This document shows positions 8,759-17,307 of a stretch of 64,000 bases of DNA, in pieces. The notes under the pieces are model-generated. The model saw only the letters and a list, made by a program, of their open reading frames with translations, searched no databases and had not been told where the DNA came from. Both the position numbers and the translations under genes were made by a program. The stretch is from WHSW01 sp963705955. GTDB taxonomy: Bacteria > Actinomycetota > Thermoleophilia > Solirubrobacterales > 70-9. Positions within the stretch are counted from its first letter, which is position 1. Each line of letters starts with the position of its first letter. The DNA is taken from the NCBI GenBank assembly GCA_963705955.1, contig CAVPLH010000005.1, positions 62,001 through 126,000 of the forward strand. Direction: 5' to 3'.

Positions 8759-9356
8759 GAACGCTCCCGCCGACCAGACCGCGTCGGGCAAGGATCAGAG
8801 CGCGCCCGGGCGCCTCGAGCTGGTTCGCGAGTTCGTCAACACGCTCGACGTCATGGACGCCAACGAGGAGCTCGGCGACGGTCAGCGCGCCGCCCGCTGG
8901 CTGACCGGGCACGGGGTCCCGATCGGCGGCGACGCCTTCACCGGCCCCGAGCTCGAACGGCTGGTCGCGGTCCGCGAGGCGCTCCGCGAGCTGCTGCTCG
9001 CCAACAACGCCGGCGATCCGCCGCCGGAGGCCGCCCTGACGACGCTCAACCGCCAATCCTCGGAGGCCGAGATCGGGCTCCGGTTCGGCCCCGAGGGTGC
9101 CGACCTCGTGACGCGCTGCGACGGGGTCGATTGCGCGATAGCCGAGCTGCTGGCGGTCGTGCACGAGTCGATGCGCGACGGCACCTGGCAACGGCTCAAG
9201 GTCTGTCCGGCCGAGGACTGTCGCTGGGCGTTCTACGATCACTCGCGCAACCGCTCCGGCACCTGGTGCGTGATGGGGGAGTGCGGCAACCGCGCCAAGG
9301 CGCGCCGCTACCGCGAGCGCCACCGGGATCGGCCCGCGACGAAGCCCAACCGATAG
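8757..9356 (+). CDS. ABATE domain / CGNR zinc-finger regulator
   Basis: Putative stress-responsive transcription factor of 199 residues. The N-terminal ABATE-type segment includes LELVREFVNTLDVMD near residue 25 and the conserved tryptophan-leucine of RWLTGHG. The C-terminal CGNR zinc finger has cysteines in VCPAEDC, the FYDHSRNRSGTWC stretch and CGNRAKARRYRER, the DNA-contacting part. The ATG at 8757 is preferred because TATGAT ends seven bases before it; in-frame codons farther upstream would read through the operator-like array. Its regulon is unknown; the divergent small ORF and itself are the first candidates. Confidence 0.88.
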   Translation: MNAPADQTASGKDQSAPGRLELVREFVNTLDVMDANEELGDGQRAARWLTGHGVPIGGDAFTGPELERLVAVREALRELLLANNAGDPPPEAALTTLNRQSSEAEIGLRFGPEGADLVTRCDGVDCAIAELLAVVHESMRDGTWQRLKVCPAEDCRWAFYDHSRNRSGTWCVMGECGNRAKARRYRERHRDRPATKPNR

Positions 9357-9399
9357 CCTCAGGTCGACGGCCCGAAGCGACCTGACGATAGGAGTCCGA

Positions 9400-10719
9400 G
9401 TGGCGGTTGAGCAGCAGTTGTGGGGCGCGGAGACCGCGAAGGCGGTCGACAACTTCCCCGTCTCGGGACACCCGATCCCGGCCCCGGTGATCCACTGGCT
9501 GGGCCGGCTGAAGGCGGAGGCGGCGCGGGTCAACGCCGAGCTCGGCAACCTCGATCCCGATCTCGCCGAGCGGATCGCCGCGGGCGGCGACGAGGTTGCG
9601 AACGGCGATCACGACTCGCAGTTTCCGATCGATTGCTTCCAGACAGGCTCCGGCACCTCGTCGAACATGAATGCCAACGAGGTGATCGCGAACCTGGCCG
9701 GCGACGGGGTACATGCCAACGACCACGTCAACATGGGACAGTCCTCGAACGACGTCTTTCCGTCGGCGGTCCACCTCGCGGCCCTCGACGAGGTGAGCGG
9801 CGACCTGTTGCCGGCGCTGGACGGCCTCGCCGAGGCTCTCGGCGCGAAGGGCGAGGAGTTCTCCGAGCACGTCAAGTCGGGGCGAACGCACCTGATGGAT
9901 GCGGTTCCGGTCACCCTCGGCCAGGAGTTCAACGGCTTCGCCGCGCAGGTGCGTCTCGGCGCCCGCCGGGTCCGCGACACGCTCGGTCGCGTCGGCCAGA
10001 TCCCGCTCGGCGGCACCGCGACCGGGACCGGCCTCAACACCCATCCCGAGTTCGCGAAGCGCGTCCGGGTGCGGCTTGCCGAAGCGACCCGGCTCGAGAT
10101 CTCGGCTCCCGAGGACCCGTTCGAGGCGCAGGGCAATCGCGACGCGCTCGTCGAGCTCTCCGGGGCGCTGAAGGTCGTCGCCGTGTCGCTGATCAAGATC
10201 GCAAACGACCTCGCGCTGATGGGGTCGGGGCCACGTGCCGGGCTCGCCGAGATCCGCCTCCCGGAGCTTCAGAAGGGCTCCTCGATCATGCCCGGCAAGG
10301 TCAACCCGGTGATCTGTGAGGTCGCGATCCAGGTCGGCGATCAGGTGATCGGCAACGACCTCGCGATCACGCTCGGGGGCTCGCAGGGCCAGTTCGAGCT
10401 CAACGTGCGCGTGCCCCTGATCGCCCGCAACCTGCTCGACTCGGTCAAGCTGCTCGCCGCGGCCTCTCGTCTGCTCGACACGAGGTGCGTCAGCGGGATC
10501 GAGCCGAACGAGGAGATGCTCGAGCGCCACGCCGAGTCGACGCTGGCGACCGCCACGGCGCTCAACCCGCACATCGGCTACGACCGCGTCGCCGAGATCG
10601 TCAAGGAGGCGGCGGCGTCGGAACGCTCATTGCGGGAGGTCGCGCGCGAACAGGGAATCGAGGAGTCCGTGCTCGACCAGGCGCTCGACCATCACAAGCT
10701 CGCCCGCCCACACGGCTGA
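9400..10719 (+). CDS. fumC: Class II fumarate hydratase
   Basis: Iron-independent fumarase of the TCA cycle, converting fumarate to L-malate as a homotetramer in the cytoplasm. The protein has 439 residues, slightly shorter than the usual 460. Family signatures are TGSGTSSNMNANEV near residue 82, the SGRTHLMDAVPV substrate loop and the fumarase/aspartase signature GSSIMPGKVNP near residue 295, with its catalytic serine. The GTG start has AGGAG ten bases upstream. Related lyases such as aspartase share these motifs, but length and THLMDAVPV favour fumarase. The following LtrA-like frame begins right after its stop. Confidence 0.92.
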   Translation: MAVEQQLWGAETAKAVDNFPVSGHPIPAPVIHWLGRLKAEAARVNAELGNLDPDLAERIAAGGDEVANGDHDSQFPIDCFQTGSGTSSNMNANEVIANLAGDGVHANDHVNMGQSSNDVFPSAVHLAALDEVSGDLLPALDGLAEALGAKGEEFSEHVKSGRTHLMDAVPVTLGQEFNGFAAQVRLGARRVRDTLGRVGQIPLGGTATGTGLNTHPEFAKRVRVRLAEATRLEISAPEDPFEAQGNRDALVELSGALKVVAVSLIKIANDLALMGSGPRAGLAEIRLPELQKGSSIMPGKVNPVICEVAIQVGDQVIGNDLAITLGGSQGQFELNVRVPLIARNLLDSVKLLAAASRLLDTRCVSGIEPNEEMLERHAESTLATATALNPHIGYDRVAEIVKEAAASERSLREVAREQGIEESVLDQALDHHKLARPHG

Positions 10720-10801
10720 TCGGCCGGGCATCGAGCGCGTCTCGACGCTCGAGCTCTTCTTCGATCTCGTCTTCGTCTTCACGATCACGCAGCTGACCTC
10801 G

Positions 10802-11827
10802 GTGCTCGCCGACCACCCGACCTCGCGAGGGGTGCTGCAGGCGGTGTTGATCCTCGGGGTCGTCTGGTGGATGTACGGCGGTTACACCTGGCTCACCAAT
10901 GCCGAGCGCACCGACGCCGGCGGCCGGCGCCTGTTGCTGCTCGGGGGGATGGCCGGGTTCATGATCCAGGCGCTCTGCATCCCGACCGCGTTCTCGGGAG
11001 ACGGGCTCGTGTTCGGGATCGGCTACCTGGTCGTGATCTGCGTCCACGGGACCCTGTTCATGCGCTCCGCCAGGGAGGCGACGGTGAGCTCGTTTCGCCG
11101 TCTCGCCCTCTACAACCTCGCGATCGCGGCGCTGGTCCTGGTCGGCGGCGCGATCGGGGGAACGGTCGAGTACGTCGCGTTCGTCGCCGCGTTCGCGGTC
11201 GCCTGGGTCGTGCCGAAGCGAGGCGTCGAGTCGGGCTTCGAGATCGCACCGGCCCACTTCGTCGAGCGTCACGGGCTGGTCGTGATCATCGCGATCGGGG
11301 AGTCCGTGATCGCGGTCGGGATCGGAGCCCAGGAGCTCGTCGTCGAGGCGGGGATGATCGCCGTCGCGCTGCTCGGCCTCGCGCTCAGCGCGTGCCTGTG
11401 GTGGGCCTACTTCGGCGGCGACGACACGAGGGCCGAGCGGGCGCTCACCGATGCCCCGGCGGAGCGCCGGCCCGGCCTCGCGCTTGCGGCGTACGGCTAC
11501 TGGCACATTCCGATCCTGCTCGGGATCGTCGCCACCGCATCGGCGCTCGAGGTCGCGATCGCCCACCCGAGCGCCGGCCTCTCGACCGCCCGTGCGCTCG
11601 CGCTCGGGGGCGGCGTCGCGCTGTACATGGTCGGCGACGCCCTCTTTCGCCGCTCGCTCGGGCTCGGGCCGCTCGGTGGCCGCCTCACCGCCGCCGCGCT
11701 GGCGCTCGCGACCGTGCCGATCGGGACCGAGCTCTCCGCGATCGTCCAGTTGATCGCACTCGTCCTGCTGCTCGCCGCAATCCTCGCCATCGACCGTCCG
11801 CAGACCGCCCGTGCCGTTGCCGCCTGA
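10802..11827 (+). CDS. Low-temperature-requirement A (LtrA)-like membrane protein, start uncertain
   Basis: Integral membrane protein of the LtrA family, function unknown beyond the cold-growth phenotype that named it in Listeria. Nearly the whole chain is hydrophobic, with about nine or ten segments. The conserved FVERHGLVVIIAIGES block lies in the middle. The family's typical opening, RVSTLELFFDLVFVF, is encoded in the same frame at about 10736-10780, upstream of the first available start (GTG 10802). No ATG, GTG or TTG precedes that stretch back through the end of fumC. Either a rare start such as ATC is used or an indel has removed the true start. Confidence 0.75.
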   Translation: MLADHPTSRGVLQAVLILGVVWWMYGGYTWLTNAERTDAGGRRLLLLGGMAGFMIQALCIPTAFSGDGLVFGIGYLVVICVHGTLFMRSAREATVSSFRRLALYNLAIAALVLVGGAIGGTVEYVAFVAAFAVAWVVPKRGVESGFEIAPAHFVERHGLVVIIAIGESVIAVGIGAQELVVEAGMIAVALLGLALSACLWWAYFGGDDTRAERALTDAPAERRPGLALAAYGYWHIPILLGIVATASALEVAIAHPSAGLSTARALALGGGVALYMVGDALFRRSLGLGPLGGRLTAAALALATVPIGTELSAIVQLIALVLLLAAILAIDRPQTARAVAA

Positions 11828-11955
11828 ACCCGGAGGCGTCGTGGTCGGCGCCGGGAACCTCGACCCGGCTGCGGTCGCGTAACGTCAGAGGTGCCCGGGA
11901 GACCAACCAACAGGTGGGAACGATCCACCGTGCGACAACCAGTGAAGGAGCGGCG

Positions 11956-12474
11956 ATGAGCGATCAGAACGGAAGCCCGAGCCCGACGAGGACCGAGAAG
12001 GCGACCTTCGGCGCCGGCTGCTTCTGGCAGGTCGAGGAGACCTTCCGCGCCCTCGACGGTGTCGTCGACACCGCCGTCGGCTACGAGGGCGGCGACGTCG
12101 AGAACCCCACCTACGAGCAGGTCTGCACCGGGACCACGGGACACGTCGAGGTCTGCCGGGTCGAGTTCGACCCCGAGCGGATCGCCTATGAGGATCTCGT
12201 CCAGAAGTACTTCGAGATTCACGATCCGACCCAGCTCAACCGCCAGGGCCCCGACGTCGGCTGGCAGTATCGATCAGTGATCTTCACCGAGGACGCGGAG
12301 CAGGCCGCCGCGGCGGAGAGGGTCCTGGAGCGAAACCAGGAGCGCTTCAAGGCGCCGATCGTCACCGAGATCGAGCCTGCGAAGCCGTTCTGGCGGGCCG
12401 AGGAGTATCACCAGTGCTACCTGGACAAGCGCCACTCGGCCGGTGGCTTGCTGAGCCAGCTGCTCGGCCGCTGA
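11956..12474 (+). CDS. msrA: Peptide methionine-(S)-sulfoxide reductase
   Basis: Repairs oxidised methionine in proteins, with electrons from thioredoxin. The protein has 172 residues, the normal MsrA length. The catalytic cysteine is in GAGCFWQVEETF near residue 22, and GYEGGDVENPTYEQVCTGTTGHVEV is the conserved substrate-pocket region. The C-terminal HQCYLDKR stretch offers a further cysteine. A ribosome site GAAGGAG lies eight bases before the ATG. Convergent with a truncated globin across 20 bases; both belong to oxidative or nitrosative stress defence, although nothing shows co-regulation. Confidence 0.95.
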   Translation: MSDQNGSPSPTRTEKATFGAGCFWQVEETFRALDGVVDTAVGYEGGDVENPTYEQVCTGTTGHVEVCRVEFDPERIAYEDLVQKYFEIHDPTQLNRQGPDVGWQYRSVIFTEDAEQAAAAERVLERNQERFKAPIVTEIEPAKPFWRAEEYHQCYLDKRHSAGGLLSQLLGR

Positions 12475-12494
12475 ACAGCCTTGGCGTTCGTCGC

Positions 12495-12962
12495 CTAGCC
12501 CTGGTAGGGCGGCGCCTCACCCCAGCCCCACCGGGGCAGGGGCGCGTGTTCGACGAGATCGGCATCGGGCGCCGAGTTGGCGGCCGCGATCCGGGTCCCC
12601 CACTCCAGGTAGGCGACCAGGGCGGAGCGGAACTCGGGATCGGCGGGGAGGCCGGCGTCGTCGGCGGCGAGGCTCATCAGCGAGGCGAACCGGAATCGCT
12701 GCTCGGCGGTGATCCCCAGCCCCCGGTGGTGGGCGAGCATGTTCTCGTACCCCCCGAGTTGCTCGCTGTATCGCTTCGGCCCCCCGAAGACCTCCGACCA
12801 CCAGGCGGTGACGTGATCTCGGTGCTCCTCGCTGACCCCACCGGGAAAGAACGGGGCGAGGAGGTCGTCTCGCTCCACCCGATCGTAGAACGCGTCGATC
12901 AGCCTCCGCAGGGCGGGCTCCCCGCCGGCCCACTCGAACAGGGTCGGAGCCGAGCCGGCCAC
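12495..12962 (-). CDS. Group II truncated hemoglobin
   Basis: Small heme protein of 155 residues, probably handling oxygen, nitric oxide or peroxide. The pattern AFYDRVERDDLLAPFF marks helices A-B, and the proximal histidine lies in MLAHHRGLGIT. Tryptophan in LEWGTR is the G8 residue typical of group II (trHbO-like) globins. The C-terminus PLPRWGWGEAPPYQG also matches actinobacterial members. GTG at 12962 is the start used. Not part of an evident operon; the aldehyde dehydrogenase upstream is about 100 bases away on the same strand. Confidence 0.9.
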   Translation of the reverse strand: MAGSAPTLFEWAGGEPALRRLIDAFYDRVERDDLLAPFFPGGVSEEHRDHVTAWWSEVFGGPKRYSEQLGGYENMLAHHRGLGITAEQRFRFASLMSLAADDAGLPADPEFRSALVAYLEWGTRIAAANSAPDADLVEHAPLPRWGWGEAPPYQG

Positions 12963-13060
12963 TAGATGATTGATTCCACGGAGTCGCGTGCGCGGGGGCG
13001 CGCGATCCAGCGACGGTATCCGGGCGTCATCCGCGTGCGTGAGGTCGTGGGATCACTCAT

Positions 13061-14527
13061 CTAGGCGTTGATCGCCACGTACTTGGTCTCGAGGAACTCG
13101 TGGATGCCCTCGTTGCCGCCCTCGCGGCCGATCCCGGACTGCTTCACGCCGCCGAACGGCGCTCCGGCGTTCGAGACCATGCCCTGGTTGAGGCCGATCA
13201 TCCCGGTCTCGAGGCCCTCGCAGACGCGCAGCGCGCGCTTCAGGTCGCGGGTGAAGACGTAGGCGACGAGGCCGTACTCGGTGTCGTTCGCCGCCGCGAT
13301 CGCCTCCTCCTCGGAGCCGAAGCCCCTCACGGGCGCCACCGGCCCGAAGATCTCCTCGCTGAGCACGCGGGCGTCGTCGGGGACGTCGGCGAGCACCGTC
13401 GGCTCGAAGAAGTAGCCGGCGCCCTCGACCTCGCCGCCGCCGACGACGCAGGTCGCGCCCTTCTCGATCGCGTCGCTGACCAGGTCGGCGACCTTGCTGC
13501 GCTGGTCGGCATCGATCAGCGGCCCGATGTCGACGCCGTCCTCGGTCCCGCGGCCAAGCTTCAGCGCGCCCATCCGTTCGGCGAGCCGCTGCGCGAACTC
13601 CGAGGCGACCGGCTCCGCGACGTGAAAGCGGTTCGCGGACGTGCACGCCTCGCCGATGTTTCGCATCTTCGCGATCATCGCCCCTTCGACCGCGGCGTCG
13701 AGGTCGGCGTCGTCGAAGACCAAGAACGGGGCGTTGCCTCCGAGCTCCATCGATACCTTGAGGACGTTGTCCGCGGCCTGCGCGATCAGCTTCCTGCCGA
13801 CCTCGGTAGAGCCCGTGAAGGAGAGCTTTCGAAGCCGCGGGTCGCCGATGATCGGCGCCGAGATCCCGCTCGACGAGTGGCCTGTGACGACGTTGAGGAC
13901 GCCGGGCGGCAGCCCGCACTCGGTGAGCAGCTTCGCCAGCGCGAGCATCGAGAGAGGCGTCTGTTGCGCCGGCTTGATGACCATCGTGCAACCGGCCGCG
14001 ACCGCCGGCCCGATCTTCCGGGTGCCCATCGCGGTCGGGAAGTTCCAGGGGGTGATGAAGTAGCTCGGGCCGATCGGCTGGTGCATCACGAGGACCCGCG
14101 AGGCGCCGTTGGCGGCGACCTTGTAGTAGCCGTCGATGCGCAGCGCCTCGCCCGCGAACCAGCGGAAGAACTCGGCCGCGTAGGTGACCTCCGCCGTCGA
14201 CTCGGCAACCGTCTTTCCCATCTCCAGCGTCATCAGCATCCCGAGTTCGTCGGCGCGCTCGGTGAGCTGCTCGAAGGCTCGGCGGAGGATCTCGCCGCGC
14301 TCGTTCGGCGGGGTCGCCGCCCACCCGGGCTGGGCGTCGGAGGCGGCGTCGATCGCCGCCTGGGCATCGTCGGGCGTCGCGTCGGCGATCTCGCACAGGG
14401 GTTCACCGGTCGAGGGGTCCTCGACCGCGAGCGTGGCGCCGCCGGAGGCGTCGCGCCACTGACCGCCGATGAAGAGCTGCTTCGGCGCCTGGTCGAGCGC
14501 CGCCTGCTCCCGCTCGCTGATATTCAT
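13061..14527 (-). CDS. NAD(P)-dependent succinate-semialdehyde-type aldehyde dehydrogenase
   Basis: Aldehyde dehydrogenase of 488 residues, closest in character to GabD-type enzymes that oxidise succinic semialdehyde to succinate. Catalytic asparagine lies in TPWNFPTAM, the glutamate in SMELGGNAPF and the nucleophilic cysteine in NIGEACTSANRF. Cofactor motif SFTGSTEVGR is present. The C-terminus FGGVKQSGIGREGGNEGIHEF is typical of this subfamily. The ATG has a GGAGG ribosome site just upstream. Substrate assignment is by subfamily resemblance only; no GABA transaminase is adjacent. Confidence 0.85.
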   Translation of the reverse strand: MNISEREQAALDQAPKQLFIGGQWRDASGGATLAVEDPSTGEPLCEIADATPDDAQAAIDAASDAQPGWAATPPNERGEILRRAFEQLTERADELGMLMTLEMGKTVAESTAEVTYAAEFFRWFAGEALRIDGYYKVAANGASRVLVMHQPIGPSYFITPWNFPTAMGTRKIGPAVAAGCTMVIKPAQQTPLSMLALAKLLTECGLPPGVLNVVTGHSSSGISAPIIGDPRLRKLSFTGSTEVGRKLIAQAADNVLKVSMELGGNAPFLVFDDADLDAAVEGAMIAKMRNIGEACTSANRFHVAEPVASEFAQRLAERMGALKLGRGTEDGVDIGPLIDADQRSKVADLVSDAIEKGATCVVGGGEVEGAGYFFEPTVLADVPDDARVLSEEIFGPVAPVRGFGSEEEAIAAANDTEYGLVAYVFTRDLKRALRVCEGLETGMIGLNQGMVSNAGAPFGGVKQSGIGREGGNEGIHEFLETKYVAINA

Positions 14528-14630
14528 CCGACCTCCATCTCGAAGCTCGATCTCAGCGTATCGTCCGGCCTTCCGCGACCGCGACTTTGGCGCTTCGGGC
14601 GCTGTTGACGGGTCGGGTGAACTGGGGACG

Positions 14631-15716
14631 ATGACTGCGACGAAGCGGATAGCGCCGATCCTGATCGCCGTCGCGGCGCTCTGCGTGCCGGCATCGGCCG
14701 AGGCGGGCTGGAAGGTGATCGGCCACGGCTTCGGCCACGGGGTCGGGCTCTCGCAGTACGGCGCCTACGGCTATGCCAAGCACGGTCGCGACTACGAGCA
14801 GATCGTCGAGCACTACTACACGGGCACCGCGCTCGGGAGAACCGGCGGCGCGAGGATCAGGGTGCTGCTCGGGTCCAGCCAAGCGGTTGGCTTCACGGGC
14901 GCGGGCAGGGCCTGTGGTGAGCGGATCGACGCCCGGCGCCACTACTCGTTCGTGGCCGCCGGCGGCGACGTCGTCCTGCGGCGGGGTGGAGGCGGCAGGG
15001 TCGGCGGCTGCGGGCGCGAGGGGGTCGCCGGTACCGGGGTCTCGATTGCCGGCTTCGGACGCTATCGGGGGCGCCTCGTCGCCCGTGCCGACGGCGGCGG
15101 CCTGCTGGTCATCAACGCGGTCGGCGTCGACGCGTACGTGCGCGGGGTGGTGCCGAACGAGATGCCCGCCTCCTGGCCGCAGCAGGCGCTACGCGCTCAG
15201 GCGGTCGTCGCGCGCTCCTACGGCCTCGCCACCGACCGCGGCGGCGCCTTCGATCAGTACGACGACACCCGCAGCCAGGTCTACGGCGGTCGGCGCTCGG
15301 AGACGAAGGCGACCGACGACGCGGTCGAGGCGACCGCCGGCAAGGTCGTCGAGTACAAGCGCCGCGTCGCGACCACGTACTACTTCTCCACCTCGGGGGG
15401 CGAGACCGAGAACTCGGAGTTCGGGTTCTCGGGGGGCTCGGCGGTGCCCTACCTGAAGTCCGTCGAGGACCCGTTCGACGACCTCTCTCCGGTTCACGAC
15501 TGGACCCGGTCGTTCTCCGACTCGCAGATGGCTTCGAAGCTAGACGGTCTGTTCTCGGGCAGCCTGCGGAGGATCGAGATCCTGAAGACGGGCGCCTCGC
15601 CGCGGATCGTCCGCGCCCGGGTCGTCGGCTCGCGCGGCTCGACCGTGGTCACCGGTGACACGCTCCGCGCCCGCCTCGGCCTGCGCTCGACCTGGGCACG
15701 CTTCCGCCACCGGTGA
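14631..15716 (+). CDS. Secreted SpoIID/LytB-domain protein
   Basis: Exported protein of 361 residues with a signal peptide (MTATKRIAPILIAVAALCVPASAEA) cleaved near residue 25. SpoIID proteins are glycan-strand lytic transglycosylases acting on denuded peptidoglycan. The SpoIID core is residues 160-260, including YVRGVVPNEMPASWPQQALRAQAVVARSYG. The GHGVGLSQYGAYGYAKHG motif, which in Bacillus SpoIID sits near the C-terminus, is at residues 33-52 here, directly after the signal peptide. Role in wall remodelling is inferred. Divergent from the aldehyde dehydrogenase. Confidence 0.85.
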   Translation: MTATKRIAPILIAVAALCVPASAEAGWKVIGHGFGHGVGLSQYGAYGYAKHGRDYEQIVEHYYTGTALGRTGGARIRVLLGSSQAVGFTGAGRACGERIDARRHYSFVAAGGDVVLRRGGGGRVGGCGREGVAGTGVSIAGFGRYRGRLVARADGGGLLVINAVGVDAYVRGVVPNEMPASWPQQALRAQAVVARSYGLATDRGGAFDQYDDTRSQVYGGRRSETKATDDAVEATAGKVVEYKRRVATTYYFSTSGGETENSEFGFSGGSAVPYLKSVEDPFDDLSPVHDWTRSFSDSQMASKLDGLFSGSLRRIEILKTGASPRIVRARVVGSRGSTVVTGDTLRARLGLRSTWARFRHR

Positions 15717-15734
15717 GGCAAGCGGCACTCGCCG

Positions 15735-16247
15735 TCAGCCCGGGCGCAGGACGCCCTGACTCTGGACCCCGCCGCCCGCGAACTCGTAGGCGAGCCGCTG
15801 CGGTCGCGGGTCCGGGGAGCTCAGCGTGACGACGCCCTTGCCCTTGCACTTGCCGCCGGATCCGCGCTCGATCACCTCCTCGAAGCGAACCGCGTCGCCT
15901 CGGCCGCCGAGGAAGCGCCAGCTGCCGGTGCAGTCGATCCCGGCGTAGCGGACCACGTTGCGCCGGGGGTTCGTGAGCGATGCGATGTCGACCCGAACCG
16001 CGAACGGCTTCAGCCCCTTCTGGTGCAGGGTTCCCCGCCAGCGACCGGCGATCGGGCCGGGCTGGGCTGCGCCGTCGGCCTCGAGCTGATCGAGGTGGTC
16101 TCCGAGCGGGGTCTGCGGCTGCGGCTGCACCTGGGTCGGCGGCGCAGCGCCCGAGAGGTCGGGCTCGCTCTTCTCGCCGCAAGCCGCGAGGCCGAGTACC
16201 GCGATTGCGGCGGCGGCGAGGATCGCGGTGCTCGGGGCTCTGCGCAT
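15735..16247 (-). CDS. Putative lipoprotein, unknown function
   Basis: Lipoprotein of 170 residues: the N-terminal MRRAPSTAILAAAAIAVLGLAACG carries a lipobox LAAC, so the mature protein starts at cysteine 23 and is anchored outside the membrane. A proline/glutamine linker (PTQVQPQPQTP) follows, then a small domain from residue 67 (IAGRWRGTLHQKGLKPFAVRVDI) that looks like a compact beta-rich fold with two cysteines. No recognised family. A TAGAGT box ends six bases before the ATG, so it is probably leaderless. Tail-to-tail with the SpoIID gene. Confidence 0.75.
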   Translation of the reverse strand: MRRAPSTAILAAAAIAVLGLAACGEKSEPDLSGAAPPTQVQPQPQTPLGDHLDQLEADGAAQPGPIAGRWRGTLHQKGLKPFAVRVDIASLTNPRRNVVRYAGIDCTGSWRFLGGRGDAVRFEEVIERGSGGKCKGKGVVTLSSPDPRPQRLAYEFAGGGVQSQGVLRPG

Positions 16248-16253
16248 GTGCTG

Positions 16254-16259
16254 ACTCTA
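16254..16259 (-). promoter_or_regulatory. Lipoprotein gene -10 box (leaderless)
   Basis: TAGAGT on the minus strand ends six bases before the ATG at 16247. There is no ribosome site between. Confidence 0.5.
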
Positions 16260-16270
16260 CGGCGCGCCGT

Positions 16271-17257
16271 TCAGCCGTCCGCGAACGGCTGGACGGCGAT
16301 CCCGTGGTCGGTCTCGCGGACCCCGAGCTCATATGCCGCGGCGCCGATGCATTCGAGCCGTTCTCGGCGCCGGCCCCTGCGCTCGACCGTGAGCTCGAGG
16401 TCGGAGATCGAGCAGTTGAGCGTGTTGTGCTCGGGCCCCTTCGGATCCGCATAGACCCAGGCGACGAACTTGCGCGGCTCCGCCGCGACCCGGCCGCGCA
16501 CCCGCACGTCCTTGCCGGTGAGCTCGAACTCGCATTCGGTCGGCTGCTCTGCGACCTTGGTCGATCGGATTCGCTCGAAGCCGCCGAGGCGATGTCGCTC
16601 GCGGTCGAGGCAGAGCACCGCGTTGCCGACCCACGGCGTCGTCATGCGCCCGACCTTGATCCTCCCCAGCGCCGCATCGAAGTAGGTGTCGTCGTTGCCG
16701 AAATCGTTCGCCTGGATCCAGGTCCATCGCTCGGCGTGCTCGGAACCCCAGTTGTGACCGATCATCCCCGGCCAGGAATCGACCGCGATCTGCTCGCCGT
16801 CGATCGTGACGACACCCGAGTACCGCGCGTCCGGGTACGGGGAGAGGAACTTCGTCTTCGGCAGCGGCGCGCCGTAGAGGAACGAGTAGGGAAGGTGACG
16901 AAACGACTCGGCGGCCGAATCGAAGCTGAGCTCCCAGGAGACGTCCATCTCCGGCGTCGAGATCTCGCCTCTGGCGCGCCCGGGCTGCAGGAGCGCGCCG
17001 TCGACCTCGATGTACGAGCCCGCGGGCGCCGACACGTCGGCCCTGGTGACGGTCAGCTTCGTCGCCCGCGGGGCCGCAGAGCCGGCGTCGAAGAGCGTGA
17101 ACCAGATCGAGCCGTTGAGCTCCGCGTCGGGGCGCTTGTGGACCGTATGGCGGATCCAGACAGCCCGACCTCCACCGGGGCGGGTCGCCTTGATGTAGAA
17201 GCTCTCGTAGTGCCCCGCCCCGCGGCCGGCGCCGGGGAAGCGGGCCTCGGTTCGCAC
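16271..17257 (-). CDS. Lipocalin-like / CrtC-related protein of unknown substrate
   Basis: Soluble protein of 328 residues without a signal peptide or membrane helix. The pattern of two beta-rich halves, with GHYESFYIKATRPGG at the start and the central IGHNWGSEHAERWTWIQANDF, recalls the carotenoid 1,2-hydratase (CrtC) / tocopherol-cyclase-like lipocalin superfamily. That assignment is from motif memory and moderately secure. No carotenoid genes lie nearby, so a carotenoid substrate is not implied. A TAGCTT box ends seven bases before the GTG start, and PhoD lies upstream on the same strand with its own promoter. Confidence 0.6.
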   Translation of the reverse strand: MRTEARFPGAGRGAGHYESFYIKATRPGGGRAVWIRHTVHKRPDAELNGSIWFTLFDAGSAAPRATKLTVTRADVSAPAGSYIEVDGALLQPGRARGEISTPEMDVSWELSFDSAAESFRHLPYSFLYGAPLPKTKFLSPYPDARYSGVVTIDGEQIAVDSWPGMIGHNWGSEHAERWTWIQANDFGNDDTYFDAALGRIKVGRMTTPWVGNAVLCLDRERHRLGGFERIRSTKVAEQPTECEFELTGKDVRVRGRVAAEPRKFVAWVYADPKGPEHNTLNCSISDLELTVERRGRRRERLECIGAAAYELGVRETDHGIAVQPFADG

Positions 17258-17264
17258 GGGCGGG

Positions 17265-17270
17265 AAGCTA
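17265..17270 (-). promoter_or_regulatory. Lipocalin-like gene -10 box (leaderless)
   Basis: TAGCTT on the minus strand ends seven bases before the GTG at 17257. Confidence 0.45.
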
Positions 17271-17307
17271 ACAGCCGCGGTCGGCGCGTGGGGAGGGCCG
17301 CGGCCCG

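Noticed and set aside
16271..17257. Carotenoid biosynthesis gene cluster based on the CrtC-like protein
   Set aside because: No phytoene synthase, desaturase or other carotenoid gene is in the window; only the fold similarity supports the link.
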